Origin: RGIG8748 sp045646525
GTDB lineage: Bacteria > Bacillota > Clostridia > UMGS1810
NCBI GenBank assembly: GCA_045646525.1
Contig: JAZRKX010000025.1
Span: 1-37,878 of the forward strand
Direction: 5' to 3'
Length of the DNA: 37,878 nucleotides
Below, piece by piece: positions 8,253-16,984 of this stretch. Position numbers and translations under genes: made by a program. A model generated the notes under the pieces. That model saw only the letters and a program-made list of their open reading frames with translations, ran no database searches and had not been told where the DNA came from. Numbering within the stretch: position 1 is the stretch's first letter; each line of letters begins with the position of its first letter.

Positions 8253-9341
8253 TTGAGAATATTGTTATCGGGCGGCGGTACTGCAGGACACATAAATCCT
8301 GCAATAGCCATTGCCAAATATGCTTTGGAAAAGGATAAGAATACCGAGGTTTTGTTCGTAGGCACAAAAAAAGGTCTTGAAAGCACCTTGGTGCCAAAGG
8401 AAAACTTTCCTATAAAATATGTAAATGTGGACGGACTTAATAAAGAGCTTTCCGTAAAAAATGCCATTTCTGCCGCAAAGCTTACCTTGGCTGTGGCAAA
8501 GTCCGTTGCTATTATGAAAAGGTTCAGACCCGATATAGTAGTGGGCACGGGCGGTTATGTATGTGTTTCGTCCGTACTTGCCGCAAAGCTTCTTAAAATA
8601 CCTGCAATCATACATGAGCAGAATGTATTTCCGGGAAGCGCGGTAAAATTCCTTGCAAACAAGTGCTCCTCCACGCTTATAAGCTTTGAGGAAAGCAAAA
8701 AATATCTTTCGGGTGTTTCCAATATAGTTCTTACAGGAAACCCCATACGCCCCGACATATTAAACCACTCAAAAAGCTTTTGCATATCCTCTCTGGGTAT
8801 TAAAACTCCAAAGCTTCTCCTTGCCTTTGGCGGAAGTCTGGGCGCGGCAAGAATAAACGATGTTATGACAGAGTTTATAAAGCGCAACAAGGACCTTTCG
8901 GAGCTTACCGTGTATTTTGCTACGGGCAGAAGAGATTACGAGAGGGTAAAAAAGGCGGTAGGGGAAGTGCCTCCCAATATAAAGGTAGTAGAGTACATAG
9001 ACAATATGGACATAGTGATGAACGCAGCCGATGTAATCGTGTGCCGTTCGGGTGCCATAACTCTTGCAGAGATATGCGCTCTTGGTAAGCCATCGGTGCT
9101 TGTGCCCTCGCCCAATGTTACAAACAACCATCAGGAGTACAATGCCAGAGCGCTCTCCGACAGAGGCGCGGCGATTACCATTACGGAAGATGAGTTTGAT
9201 ACAGCCTCTCTGGAAAAGGCAGTATTTAAGATTATAAATGATAAAGATTTTGCAAACGATATGTCCGAAAAATCGCAGAGCATGGGCATAACCGATGCCT
9301 GTGAGAAAATATACGGCATAATGAAAAATCTTACAAAGTAA
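8253..9341 (+). CDS. murG: UDP-GlcNAc:lipid I GlcNAc-transferase MurG
   Basis: The 362-aa peripheral membrane glycosyltransferase converts lipid I to lipid II. It opens with the classic RILLSGGGTAGHINPAI phosphate-binding loop, followed by VGTGGYV, IIHEQNVFPG and the C-terminal donor-binding CRSGAITLAEICALGKP and NHQEYNA motifs. I prefer TTG at 8253 as start because GAGGTG (8241-8246) lies six bases upstream and homologues begin exactly there; GTG at 8244 would sit inside that ribosome binding site. The gene is coupled to ftsW (10-base gap). A 62-base gap with a small hairpin separates it from murA. Confidence 0.95.
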   Translation: MRILLSGGGTAGHINPAIAIAKYALEKDKNTEVLFVGTKKGLESTLVPKENFPIKYVNVDGLNKELSVKNAISAAKLTLAVAKSVAIMKRFRPDIVVGTGGYVCVSSVLAAKLLKIPAIIHEQNVFPGSAVKFLANKCSSTLISFEESKKYLSGVSNIVLTGNPIRPDILNHSKSFCISSLGIKTPKLLLAFGGSLGAARINDVMTEFIKRNKDLSELTVYFATGRRDYERVKKAVGEVPPNIKVVEYIDNMDIVMNAADVIVCRSGAITLAEICALGKPSVLVPSPNVTNNHQEYNARALSDRGAAITITEDEFDTASLEKAVFKIINDKDFANDMSEKSQSMGITDACEKIYGIMKNLTK

Positions 9342-9403
9342 CACAATACAACGCCTTTGCATACAATGCTATTATATAGTGCATTGTTTTGCGGAGGTGC
9401 CTT

Positions 9404-10675
9404 ATGCAAATATTTAAGATACAGGGTCCCACGGTTTTAAACGGTACAATTTCCGTTCAAGGCTCAAAAAATGCCGTTTTGCCCATGATGGCAGCGGCGG
9501 TTATAAATGAAGATGTCACCGTAATACACAACTGCCCCGATATATCCGATGTGCATGACGCCATGGAGATACTAAGGCAGATTGGATGCAGGGCAAATCT
9601 TAACGGCTCAACTCTTACCATAGATTCCAAAGGTCCTGTTGCCTGTTACATACCCTGGCATATAATGAACAGAATAAGAGCATCCTTTTTGTTTACGGGT
9701 GCGCTTCTTGCAAGGTGCAAAGCCTTTAGGGTGTCTTACCCCGGCGGATGCAACATAGGTATGCGTCCTGTGGATATACATATGGATGCGTTCAGACAGC
9801 TCGGTGCGGATGCACAGTATCTTAAGGATGAAATCATATGCAGTGCAGACAACTTTAAAGCCTGCGACATAACCTTAAGATTTCCGTCGGTAGGCGCTAC
9901 CGAGAATATAATGATTCTTGCATCCGCGATTAAGGGAACAACGCGCATAATAAATGCGGCGCGCGAGCCCGAGATTGAAGACCTGCAAAATATGTTAAAT
10001 TCCATGGGCGCTCATATAACGGGTGCGGGAAGCTCGGTAGTAGTTATAAAGGGAACAGACTCCCTCACAGGTACAACCTACACTGTAATGCCTGACAGAA
10101 TAGACACCGCCACATATATTTCGGCGGTATGCACCATGGGCGGCAGACTTAGTATAGAAAACGCAGACCCCACGCATCTTCTAAGCTACATAAATATACT
10201 TAAAAGATGCGGTGCGCATATAGATATAAACGGCAAAGGTCTTACCGTAGAAAAGACGGGAAGATTAAGAGGCGGCATCAATGTTGCCACAGCACCGTAC
10301 CCCGGCTTTGCCACAGATATGCAGTCACTTATAATGACGGTATTTTCGCTCTCCGACGGGGTCAGCATAATAAGAGAAAATATATTTGAAAACCGCTTCT
10401 GCCTTGCAGGCACTCTGCAGGAAATGGGCGCGGATATCAGGATATACCGAAGTACAGCATCATTAAGAGGTGTCCGTCACTTAAAGGGTACAGACGCACC
10501 CGTGTGCGACTTGCGTTCGGGCGCGGCTCTTGCCATAGCCATGATGAGTGCGGAGGGTACATCGCATCTTACGGGCATCCGCTATATAGACCGCGGATAT
10601 GAAAGATTTGAAGATAAGTACAAGAGTATTGGAGCACACATAGAAAGGATTGAAACAGACGATGACCTCGGATAA
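9404..10675 (+). CDS. murA: UDP-N-acetylglucosamine 1-carboxyvinyltransferase MurA
   Basis: The 423-aa cytosolic enzyme performs the first committed step of peptidoglycan synthesis, transferring enolpyruvate from PEP to UDP-GlcNAc. The N-terminal VQGSKNAVLPMMAA motif provides the conserved Lys-Asn pair, and the mobile loop PGGCNIGMRPVDIH carries the catalytic cysteine (Cys116), the fosfomycin target in this family. The inverted beta/alpha repeats of EPSP-synthase-like proteins run throughout, with GFATDMQ near the C-terminal lobe. ATG 9404 follows GGAGGTG; the upstream in-frame ATG at 9389 lacks a site. A murA copy between murG and ftsQ recurs in Clostridia. Many Firmicutes have a second paralogue, which cannot be judged here. 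Confidence 0.95.
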   Translation: MQIFKIQGPTVLNGTISVQGSKNAVLPMMAAAVINEDVTVIHNCPDISDVHDAMEILRQIGCRANLNGSTLTIDSKGPVACYIPWHIMNRIRASFLFTGALLARCKAFRVSYPGGCNIGMRPVDIHMDAFRQLGADAQYLKDEIICSADNFKACDITLRFPSVGATENIMILASAIKGTTRIINAAREPEIEDLQNMLNSMGAHITGAGSSVVVIKGTDSLTGTTYTVMPDRIDTATYISAVCTMGGRLSIENADPTHLLSYINILKRCGAHIDINGKGLTVEKTGRLRGGINVATAPYPGFATDMQSLIMTVFSLSDGVSIIRENIFENRFCLAGTLQEMGADIRIYRSTASLRGVRHLKGTDAPVCDLRSGAALAIAMMSAEGTSHLTGIRYIDRGYERFEDKYKSIGAHIERIETDDDLG

Positions 10676-11414
10676 GAAGAATTCTGCAGTAGGAAAAAGG
10701 ATTCGCGCAAGAAACAGATTTATGATATTTATGGTCATTGTTGTTTTCATAGTTGTGTGCCTTTTTACTCCCATATTCAATATAACCTCTGTTACCGTAG
10801 AGGGTAATAAGATACTTACCGACAAGGCGGTTATAGAGGCTTCGGGCATAAAAAAAGGGAGTAATCTTTTCCTTGCAGATACCGACAAGGGTGAGAAGAA
10901 CATAAATGCCCTCGGATATGTGGAGAGTGTGGAAATAAAAAGAAAGTTCCTGTCCAGAATAGTTATAGGGATTACAGAGACCTCCGAGGCGGCATATATG
11001 ACCTTTTCGGGAAACTATGTGGGCATAAGTACGGACGGAAAGATACTGAGCATTACAAAAACAGGTAAGCTGAAACCCAAAAAAGCGGTCATATCGGGCT
11101 GTGCGCTTACAGGTGCCAAAAAGGGCGAATTTATCGAGGGCAAGAAGCAGGAAAAGACCGAGGCTGTAAAGCTTATATTAAAGACATTAAACGATAATTC
11201 TCTGCTTCCTCAGATAAAAAAGATAGATGTATCGGATTTGAAATCCGTTTACTTTACATTAAATTCCGACACAAAGATTGTGATAGGAAAAATAGACCAG
11301 CTTGACTATAAGCTAAAGTGCTTAAATGCAGTATTGGATGAGCTTGGCGAGGTAAGAGGCGGAAAGGTGGATGTTTCCGACCCGTCCAATGTAATATACG
11401 AAGGAGGAAATTAA
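10662..11414 (+). CDS. ftsQ: Cell division protein FtsQ/DivIB
   Basis: The 250-aa protein has a basic cytoplasmic N-terminus, one membrane helix (about residues 20-42) and an extracytoplasmic POTRA domain starting ITSVTVEGNKILTDKAVIEASGIKKG, followed by the beta domain. FtsQ/DivIB bridges FtsL-DivIC to other divisome parts. Overall identity is low in this family, so topology, POTRA features and the position after murA and before DUF881/sbp/ftsZ carry the call. The ATG at 10662 overlaps the end of murA by 14 bases. The frame also offers TTG at 10650, but AAAGG there is only one or two bases away, too close. The C-terminal tail is short compared with DivIB of Bacillus. Confidence 0.87.
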   Translation: MTSDKKNSAVGKRIRARNRFMIFMVIVVFIVVCLFTPIFNITSVTVEGNKILTDKAVIEASGIKKGSNLFLADTDKGEKNINALGYVESVEIKRKFLSRIVIGITETSEAAYMTFSGNYVGISTDGKILSITKTGKLKPKKAVISGCALTGAKKGEFIEGKKQEKTEAVKLILKTLNDNSLLPQIKKIDVSDLKSVYFTLNSDTKIVIGKIDQLDYKLKCLNAVLDELGEVRGGKVDVSDPSNVIYEGGN

Positions 11415-11415
11415 G

Positions 11416-12153
11416 TTGGCAGTAGTTTTCAAAAGAAAAGTACAGATTTTCATAGCTATCATATGCTTTGTATTAAGCTTTGCCATTACTCTTCAGTATA
11501 AAAGCGTTACCAGAAATTCGAGCCTCGGTATGAGCGAAACCAAGCGTCTTCAGGACCTTGAAACCCAGCTTATAAATGCAAACAGCGATATAATAAACCT
11601 AAAGAAAGAAAATATGAAGCTTCAGAGCGATATCGATATATACAGACAGGAAGCGTCCTCAAAGGACAGCGGTGCAGGTGCGCTTAGGTCCGAACTGGAA
11701 AAGGCGCATATCATAATGGGTCTTACCGATGTAGAGGGCGCTGGTGTGGAAATAACACTTGCCGACAGCGCGGTATCGGCTTCGCAAAGTGACAGTACAG
11801 ATATAGTACACGACAGGGATTTAAGAGATGTTGTAAATGAACTCTACGGCGCAGGTGCCGAGGCAATAAGCATAAATTCCGAAAGAATTGTATCAAATAC
11901 CGCCATAAGATGTGTGGGAAACACCATAATGATAAACGATAAGAGGTGTTCTTCTCCATTTACAGTAAAGGCAATAGGCGATAAGTCGGCTTTGGAGAGC
12001 GCACTTAATCTTCGCGGCGGTGTGCTCGATGTTTTAAGGCTTTACAACATTGAGGTAAATGTTACAAAATCCGACAAATTAAAAATAGCAAAATTCACAG
12101 GACATATTGATTTAACTTATGCCCAAAATCAGAAGCAGGTGAGTGCGAAATGA
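11416..12153 (+). CDS. DUF881 family membrane-anchored protein (YlxW/YlxX-like)
   Basis: The 245-aa protein has one N-terminal membrane helix (about 10-27), a coiled coil of roughly 60 residues (TKRLQDLETQLINANSDI onward) and a C-terminal DUF881 domain with VEGAGVEITLADS, IVHDRDLRDVVNELYGAGAE and AISINSERIV. DUF881 proteins regularly sit between ftsQ/divIB and sbp/ftsZ in Gram-positives. Their biochemical role is not established; a link to division or the envelope is inferred from location only. The TTG at 11416 is chosen because AAGGAGG lies eight bases upstream; it starts one base after the ftsQ stop. The end overlaps the next gene by four bases (ATGA), indicating translational coupling. 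Confidence 0.88.
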   Translation: MAVVFKRKVQIFIAIICFVLSFAITLQYKSVTRNSSLGMSETKRLQDLETQLINANSDIINLKKENMKLQSDIDIYRQEASSKDSGAGALRSELEKAHIIMGLTDVEGAGVEITLADSAVSASQSDSTDIVHDRDLRDVVNELYGAGAEAISINSERIVSNTAIRCVGNTIMINDKRCSSPFTVKAIGDKSALESALNLRGGVLDVLRLYNIEVNVTKSDKLKIAKFTGHIDLTYAQNQKQVSAK

Positions 12154-12503
12154 TTATAATAATCCTTGCAATAATACTTGGAATTATAAGTGCCATAGCG
12201 TTCGATTTGTACATACCGCAGTCTATGAGCACCTATGCCGCAGTTGTTATTATAGCCGCCATAGATGCGCTCATGAGCGCTTACAAGGCGCTTTTGAGAG
12301 ATAAATTTGCCGCATTGGTATTTGTTACAGGCTTTTTTGGAAATTCTGTTCTGGCGGCTCTTATGGTATTCTTCGGAAAGAAAATCGGGCTTGATTTGTA
12401 CTACGCGGTAATTATAGTTTTTACAATGCGTATTTTCTCGGATTTTTCTTTTATAAGAAGATACTATTTAAAAAAGCTTGGTAAAAAGTTAAAAAAATGT
12501 TAA
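12150..12503 (+). CDS. sbp: Small basic protein Sbp (DUF1290)
   Basis: This 117-aa hydrophobic protein has about three or four membrane segments and a strongly basic C-terminus (RRYYLKKLGKKLKK). The N-terminal LGIISAIAFDLYIP and the central YAAVVIIAAIDALMSA segments are typical of DUF1290, the small basic protein encoded immediately before ftsZ in many Firmicutes and Actinobacteria. Function is unknown. The start codon overlaps the DUF881 stop (ATGA), so the pair is probably made together. An AT-rich gap of 138 bases with a separate promoter follows, then ftsZ. Confidence 0.87.
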   Translation: MIIIILAIILGIISAIAFDLYIPQSMSTYAAVVIIAAIDALMSAYKALLRDKFAALVFVTGFFGNSVLAALMVFFGKKIGLDLYYAVIIVFTMRIFSDFSFIRRYYLKKLGKKLKKC

Positions 12504-12532
12504 AAAAATTTTAAGAAATTTACAAAAACCTA

Positions 12533-12561
12533 TGGAAATTTGTTTTTTTGTGTGTTATACT
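12533..12561 (+). promoter_or_regulatory. Probable ftsZ promoter
   Basis: TATACT at 12556-12561 with a weak -35 TGGAAA at 12533-12538 (17-base spacer) lies in the AT-rich 138-base gap between sbp and ftsZ. The predicted start near 12568 gives a leader of about 74 nt. An extra promoter for ftsZ, the most abundant division protein, is common in other bacteria. Confidence 0.55.
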
Positions 12562-12641
12562 ATATGAGATTGATTTATATTTTAACATATTTATATAATT
12601 ACTGATGAAAGTTTCAGAAATACTTAAGGAGGAAATTTATT

Positions 12642-13727
12642 ATGTTGAACGAAAATCTCGGTGCAGTTGTCGGCGCCAACATGAAGGTAGTAGGTGTTGG
12701 CGGTGGCGGCAACAATGCAGTAAACCGTATGATAGACGATGGTCTTCAGGGTGTACAGTTTATCGCTGTAAACACAGACAAGCAGGTACTTTTCGGTGAT
12801 GCAGGCTCCAAAGCAGGTCTCAAAATTCAGATTGGCGAAAAGCTCACAAAGGGTCTTGGCGCAGGTGCTAAGCCCGAAATCGGTCAGAAAGCTGCCGAAG
12901 AGAGCCGCGAGGAAATAAAGCAGGCTATACAGGATGCAAACATGGTATTTGTTACAGCAGGTATGGGCGGCGGCACAGGTACAGGCGCAGCACCCGTTGT
13001 TGCATCTATTGCAAAGGAAATGGGCATACTTACAGTAGGCGTTGTTACAAAGCCTTTCAGATTTGAGGGCAAAAAGAGAATGCAGCAGGCAGAATCGGGC
13101 GTGGAAGGCCTTAAGGACAATGTGGATGCACTTGTAGTTATCCCCAACGATAAGCTCCTTGAAATCTGCGACAAGAAGACAACCATGCAGGAAGCATTCA
13201 AGATGGCAGACGATATCTTAAGTCAGGGTGTTAAGGGTATATCCGACCTTATTACATCCCCCGGTTACATCAACTTAGACTTTGCAGACATCCAGTCTGT
13301 AATGAGAAATACAGGCATATGCCACATGGGTATAGGCCGCGCTACAGGCGAAAACAGAGCAGAGGAAGCAGTTAAGATGGCTATAAACAGCCCGCTTCTC
13401 GAGACCACAATCGACGGTGCTACAAAGGTAGTATTAAACATTTCGGGAAGCGCCGATTTAGGACTTATGGAAATCGAGCAGGCATCCGAGCTTGTTCATC
13501 AGCTTGTTTCCGACGAGGCTGATATCATATTCGGTACATCCATAGACGCAAGCTTGGGCGACGAAGTTGTTATTACAATAGTAGCTACAGGCTTTGAACC
13601 CGCAACAAAGATGGTTGAGGGCGAGGAAGGTACATCTTCCCCCATATTCGGTGCTATGGGCTCCAACTCCAAGTTTGATGTAGACGATGTGGTAATTCCC
13701 ACTTTTTTAAACAGACCTATTGAATAA
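12642..13727 (+). CDS. ftsZ: Cell division GTPase FtsZ
   Basis: The 361-aa tubulin homologue polymerises into the Z ring. The GTP-binding motifs are complete: VGVGGGGNNAVNRM, the tubulin signature GGGTGTGAAPV, the T7 synergy loop with NLDFADIQSVM (catalytic Asp residues), and the C-terminal domain ending ITIVATGFE. The C-terminal conserved peptide reads DDVVIPTFLNR, the docking site for FtsA/SepF/ZapA-type partners. The disordered linker between core and peptide is only about 30 residues, at the short end for the family. TAAGGAGGAA precedes the ATG. ftsA, the usual upstream neighbour, is not present in the window, so the membrane anchor is encoded elsewhere (ftsA or sepF). Confidence 0.98.
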   Translation: MLNENLGAVVGANMKVVGVGGGGNNAVNRMIDDGLQGVQFIAVNTDKQVLFGDAGSKAGLKIQIGEKLTKGLGAGAKPEIGQKAAEESREEIKQAIQDANMVFVTAGMGGGTGTGAAPVVASIAKEMGILTVGVVTKPFRFEGKKRMQQAESGVEGLKDNVDALVVIPNDKLLEICDKKTTMQEAFKMADDILSQGVKGISDLITSPGYINLDFADIQSVMRNTGICHMGIGRATGENRAEEAVKMAINSPLLETTIDGATKVVLNISGSADLGLMEIEQASELVHQLVSDEADIIFGTSIDASLGDEVVITIVATGFEPATKMVEGEEGTSSPIFGAMGSNSKFDVDDVVIPTFLNRPIE

Positions 13728-13751
13728 TTCAGTAATGTGAGGAAATAACAT

Positions 13752-14210
13752 ATGAAATGTCCCTATTGCGAGTATCTGGAAAGCAAGGTTATAGACTCAA
13801 GACCCGTAGATGAGGGCGGCTCAATCCGCAGACGCCGTGAGTGTCTTAAATGCGAGAGACGTTTTACCACCTATGAGCAGGTAGAGTCCGTTCCGCTTGT
13901 GGTTATAAAAAAGGACGGCAAGCGTCAGGTCTACAACCGTCAGAAGCTTATGAACGGAATACTTCGCGCATGTGAGAAAACACCTGTAAGCTTTACAGAG
14001 ATAGAAAAAGCAGTTCTCGAAATAGAAACAACATTAAACAACAAGCTTGACCGTGAGGTGTCATCCACAGAAATCGGCGAGCTTGTTATGGATAAGCTCA
14101 AAGCCATGAATGATATAGCATATGTGCGGTTTGCTTCCGTATACAGAGAGTTCAAGGATGTAAATACCTTTCTGGAGGAGCTCAACAGTATGCTTCATGG
14201 CAAGGAGTAA
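13752..14210 (+). CDS. nrdR: Transcriptional repressor NrdR
   Basis: The 152-aa protein begins with a zinc ribbon (Cys3, Cys6, Cys31, Cys34; MKCPYCEYLESKVIDSRP) that binds NrdR boxes, followed by an ATP-cone domain from about residue 48 (VPLVVIKKDGKRQVYNRQKL) that senses ATP/dATP. NrdR represses ribonucleotide reductase genes when dATP is high. Length and domain order are standard. It lies 24 bases after ftsZ and six before dusB, suggesting cotranscription. Placement after ftsZ is seen in several Clostridia. No NrdR box is visible here. Confidence 0.96.
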   Translation: MKCPYCEYLESKVIDSRPVDEGGSIRRRRECLKCERRFTTYEQVESVPLVVIKKDGKRQVYNRQKLMNGILRACEKTPVSFTEIEKAVLEIETTLNNKLDREVSSTEIGELVMDKLKAMNDIAYVRFASVYREFKDVNTFLEELNSMLHGKE

Positions 14211-14216
14211 TTTAGT

Positions 14217-15182
14217 ATGAAAATAGGAAATCTTACACTTGAAAACAGTGTTTTTCTTGCACCTATGGCAGGGGTTACAGACCTGCCATTTCGTGTTATT
14301 TGCAAGAATTTCGGCGCAGGACTTGTATACTCGGAAATGGTCAGCGCCAAGGCAATGCATTATAACGATAAAAAAACAATGGAGCTTCTTAAAACAGACG
14401 GGAGAGAAGCTCCTCTTGCTGTGCAGATTTTCGGGCATGAGCCCGATATTATGGCAGAGAGTGTGGAAAAGGCACTCTCCACAGGCGCAAAGCTTATAGA
14501 CATAAACATGGGATGTCCTGCACCCAAGGTGGCAAACCACGGAGACGGAAGCGCACTTTTAAAGGACCCCCGCCTAATTGGCGAGATTGTAAAAAGTGTT
14601 AAGAGTGTATCGCCCGTTCCCGTCACATGTAAAATGCGCATTGGCTTTGATGACATATGCGATGTGGAAAATATTGCACGCATTATGGAGGCTAGCGGTG
14701 CCGACGCCATATGTGTACACCCCAGAACAAGAAGCATGTACTATAGCGGAAATGCACTTTGGGAATACATAGCTCTTGTAAAAAAAGCTGTATCCATACC
14801 CGTAATAGGAAACGGAGATATAAGAGATGCATCCGATGCCAAAAGGATGATGGAAAAAACAAACTGCGATGCTGTCATGATAGGCAGAGGCGCAAGGGGA
14901 AATCCGTTTATATTCAGAGAAATATCAGATTCCTTTGACGGCAAGCAGTGCCGTAAGGTATCAAATAAGGAGAGAATGGAAACCCTGCTTTTGCAGATAC
15001 AGATGCTTGTGGATTTAAAAGGCGAGTATATCGGTATAAGAGAAGCACGAAAGCATGTGGCATGGTATACCAAAAATTTAAAGGACAGCGCCGCATTAAG
15101 AAGCAGGGTATGTACCTTAGAAAGCTATGAGAGTCTAAAGGAAGAAATAATAAGATACATGGTGAACTTAGATGAATGTTAA
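14217..15182 (+). CDS. dusB: tRNA-dihydrouridine synthase DusB
   Basis: The 321-aa flavoenzyme reduces uridines in the tRNA D-loop using FMN and NADPH. TIM-barrel motifs are clear: LAPMAGVTDLPFR near the N-terminus (FMN), NMGCPAPKV with the catalytic acid Cys100, KMRIGFDD, VHPRTRSMYYSG, GNGDIRD and VMIGRGARGNPFIF for phosphate binding, and a helical C-terminal RNA-binding domain (REARKHVAWYTK). The subfamily name DusB follows the Firmicute usage and is less certain than the family. The gene starts six bases after nrdR and its 3' end overlaps the following gene by 11 bases. Confidence 0.94.
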   Translation: MKIGNLTLENSVFLAPMAGVTDLPFRVICKNFGAGLVYSEMVSAKAMHYNDKKTMELLKTDGREAPLAVQIFGHEPDIMAESVEKALSTGAKLIDINMGCPAPKVANHGDGSALLKDPRLIGEIVKSVKSVSPVPVTCKMRIGFDDICDVENIARIMEASGADAICVHPRTRSMYYSGNALWEYIALVKKAVSIPVIGNGDIRDASDAKRMMEKTNCDAVMIGRGARGNPFIFREISDSFDGKQCRKVSNKERMETLLLQIQMLVDLKGEYIGIREARKHVAWYTKNLKDSAALRSRVCTLESYESLKEEIIRYMVNLDEC

Positions 15183-15552
15183 GCTTACAAACAAAATTTT
15201 AATAACCTGCCTTGTAATTTTGCTTTTGGTATTTTCGGCTTTGTGGCTCTTTTTAAAAGCTGGCAGAGGCGGTTATAAAAGGGTATGTATAAAAAAAGGA
15301 AACAAAGTAGCAGAAGAGATAGATATAAATTCTCTTAAAGAAGAGGTTTATGAAATAAATCTTGAAACCAACACCGTTTGTATTACAAAAGACGGAGTGT
15401 ACATGAGAGAAGCAAATTGTCCCGATAAGCTCTGCGTACATAGCGGACTCATAAATAAAGCGGGACAAAGCATCGTGTGCCTTCCCAATAAAATAATAGT
15501 AGAAATCACAGACGGCATAAATGAAGTTGATGCTGTGGCGGGGGCGAGATAA
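15172..15552 (+). CDS. NusG domain II-containing membrane-anchored protein
   Basis: A 126-aa protein with one N-terminal membrane helix (about 8-28) and an extracytoplasmic NusG domain II fold (GDxxxYEINLETNTVCITKDGV-like strands). A CPDKLCVHSG segment holds two cysteines five residues apart, followed by the SIVCLPNKIIVEI strand with a third. This small family commonly precedes a Gx transporter gene in Clostridia, as here. Biochemical function is unknown; I infer an envelope or redox-linked role shared with its neighbour. Start ATG 15172 lies inside the end of dusB; the next gene begins one base after the stop. Confidence 0.82.
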   Translation: MNVKLTNKILITCLVILLLVFSALWLFLKAGRGGYKRVCIKKGNKVAEEIDINSLKEEVYEINLETNTVCITKDGVYMREANCPDKLCVHSGLINKAGQSIVCLPNKIIVEITDGINEVDAVAGAR

Positions 15553-15553
15553 T

Positions 15554-16060
15554 ATGAAAACAATGAGCCTTACGCGCTGTGCGCTTCTGGCGGCAATGGC
15601 GCTTATAATTCATGTTCTGGAAGCACAGCTGCCGCCATTGGCACCAATTCCGAGCATAAAACTAGGACTTGCAAATATCATAACACTTGCGGCAATATAC
15701 ATAGTAGGAAGGAGACAGGCGTTTTTAATCCTTATTGTAAGAATAATACTGGGAAATTTCTTCTCGGGGCAGATGATGTCTCTTATATACAGCCTTTGCG
15801 GAGGAGTACTCTGCTACGCGGTTACAGTATGCCTAAAGCCGATTTTTAAAATTAATACCATGTGGTTTCTGGGAGTAATCGGAGCTATAGCGCACAGCTT
15901 GGGTCAGCTTGCATGTGCAAGTATTCTCTTTGGCTCATTATCCTTTATGTACTATGCTCCCGTAATGTGCATATTCTGCTGTATAAGCGGAACCTTTACG
16001 GGACTTTGCGCACAGTTTATGGTAAAACATTTTTGTAAATTAAAAGGGAAAAACATATGA
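15554..16060 (+). CDS. Gx transporter family protein (heptaprenyl diphosphate synthase component I-like)
   Basis: The 168-aa polytopic membrane protein shows about five hydrophobic segments. The N-terminal ALLAAMALIIHVLEAQLPP and IPSIKLGLANIITLAAIY motifs, rich in Gly-x pairs, match the Gx transporter family once annotated as heptaprenyl diphosphate synthase component I. These resemble S components of ECF-type transporters, so an uptake role is possible; the substrate is unknown. The ATG at 15554 is the second in-frame candidate; starting at 15521 would overlap the previous gene by 32 bases and add a non-hydrophobic leader. It ends four bases into the lipid kinase gene (ATGA overlap). Confidence 0.82.
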   Translation: MKTMSLTRCALLAAMALIIHVLEAQLPPLAPIPSIKLGLANIITLAAIYIVGRRQAFLILIVRIILGNFFSGQMMSLIYSLCGGVLCYAVTVCLKPIFKINTMWFLGVIGAIAHSLGQLACASILFGSLSFMYYAPVMCIFCCISGTFTGLCAQFMVKHFCKLKGKNI

Positions 16061-16980
16061 AGACAGTATTTATATACAATGAATATGCAGGCAGGTCAAA
16101 AAAGACAAATAAAATAGCTGATATCACATTGCGCAAAGATGATGCAGAGCATGAAAACTGCACATATACTACCAAAGGGGTAGGAGATGCCGAAAGGTAC
16201 ATAAAAGACTACTGCACCCGAAACGGCGGGGCGCGCTTTGTTGCCTGCGGAGGAGACGGAACTCTAAGCGAAGTATTAAACGGTGTAATTAACTGCGGCG
16301 GTTGTGAGGTTGCAGTTTTGCCCATGGGTACGGGAAATGACTTTTGCAGAAATTTCGAGCCGTGCAGTATTTTGGCTGAAGCCAATACATATATCACACA
16401 GTGCGATGCCATAAGGTGCACTCTTACAGGCGGTTGCTCTGAAAAAACCGTATACTGTGCAAACATGATAAACATAGGCTTTGACTGCAACGCCGCAGAC
16501 CTTACATCAACTCTTAAGAAAAAAACCATTGTATCGGGTACTCTTGCATACCTTATATCTGTTTTTGTAACACTGATAAAAAAGAAAACATCATCTATTA
16601 CGATAGAGACAGACGGAGGGGTTATCCATGATGGCGAATTTCTTCTTACAACCATAGCAAACGGCTCTTACTGCGGGGGCGGTTTTATGAGTAATCCCTT
16701 GGCATCGGTGTGCGACGGCATGATAGATTTTAATATAATAAAAAATGTATCCCGCCTTAAATTCATTTCCCTTTTGCCATCCTACAAAAAGGGAACTTTT
16801 TTAAATAAAAACGGTATAGAAAAGATAGTGTCTTCGGGCAAGGCAAAAAGCATAAAAATAACTTCCCAAAATGGCACTATAAAGGTTTGCATAGACGGCG
16901 AGATTTATGAGGCATGCGAGGCGGTATTTGACATAGTGCCTGCCGCTTTTAAGTTCGCGGGGAAACAAAAATCTGTTTAA
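16057..16980 (+). CDS. Diacylglycerol kinase family lipid kinase
   Basis: The 307-aa protein belongs to the DagK/YegS catalytic family. It has the nucleotide-binding GGDGTLSEVLNG motif (about residues 69-80), the LPMGTGNDFCRNF segment, NIGFDC and the C-terminal CIDGEIYEA. Such enzymes phosphorylate diacylglycerol or related lipids with ATP; in Firmicutes DgkB recycles diacylglycerol released from lipoteichoic acid synthesis. The substrate cannot be fixed from sequence. The N-terminus MKTVFIYNEYAGR is a variant of the usual NPxAG. It is translationally coupled to the Gx transporter by an ATGA overlap, and is the last gene before a new promoter. Confidence 0.88.
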   Translation: MKTVFIYNEYAGRSKKTNKIADITLRKDDAEHENCTYTTKGVGDAERYIKDYCTRNGGARFVACGGDGTLSEVLNGVINCGGCEVAVLPMGTGNDFCRNFEPCSILAEANTYITQCDAIRCTLTGGCSEKTVYCANMINIGFDCNAADLTSTLKKKTIVSGTLAYLISVFVTLIKKKTSSITIETDGGVIHDGEFLLTTIANGSYCGGGFMSNPLASVCDGMIDFNIIKNVSRLKFISLLPSYKKGTFLNKNGIEKIVSSGKAKSIKITSQNGTIKVCIDGEIYEACEAVFDIVPAAFKFAGKQKSV

Positions 16981-16984
16981 CCAC

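Noticed and set aside
9363..9387. Small hairpin ACAATGC/GCATTGT between murG and murA
   Set aside because: Only 7 bp plus a short inner match and no proper T-tract; not enough for a terminator call.
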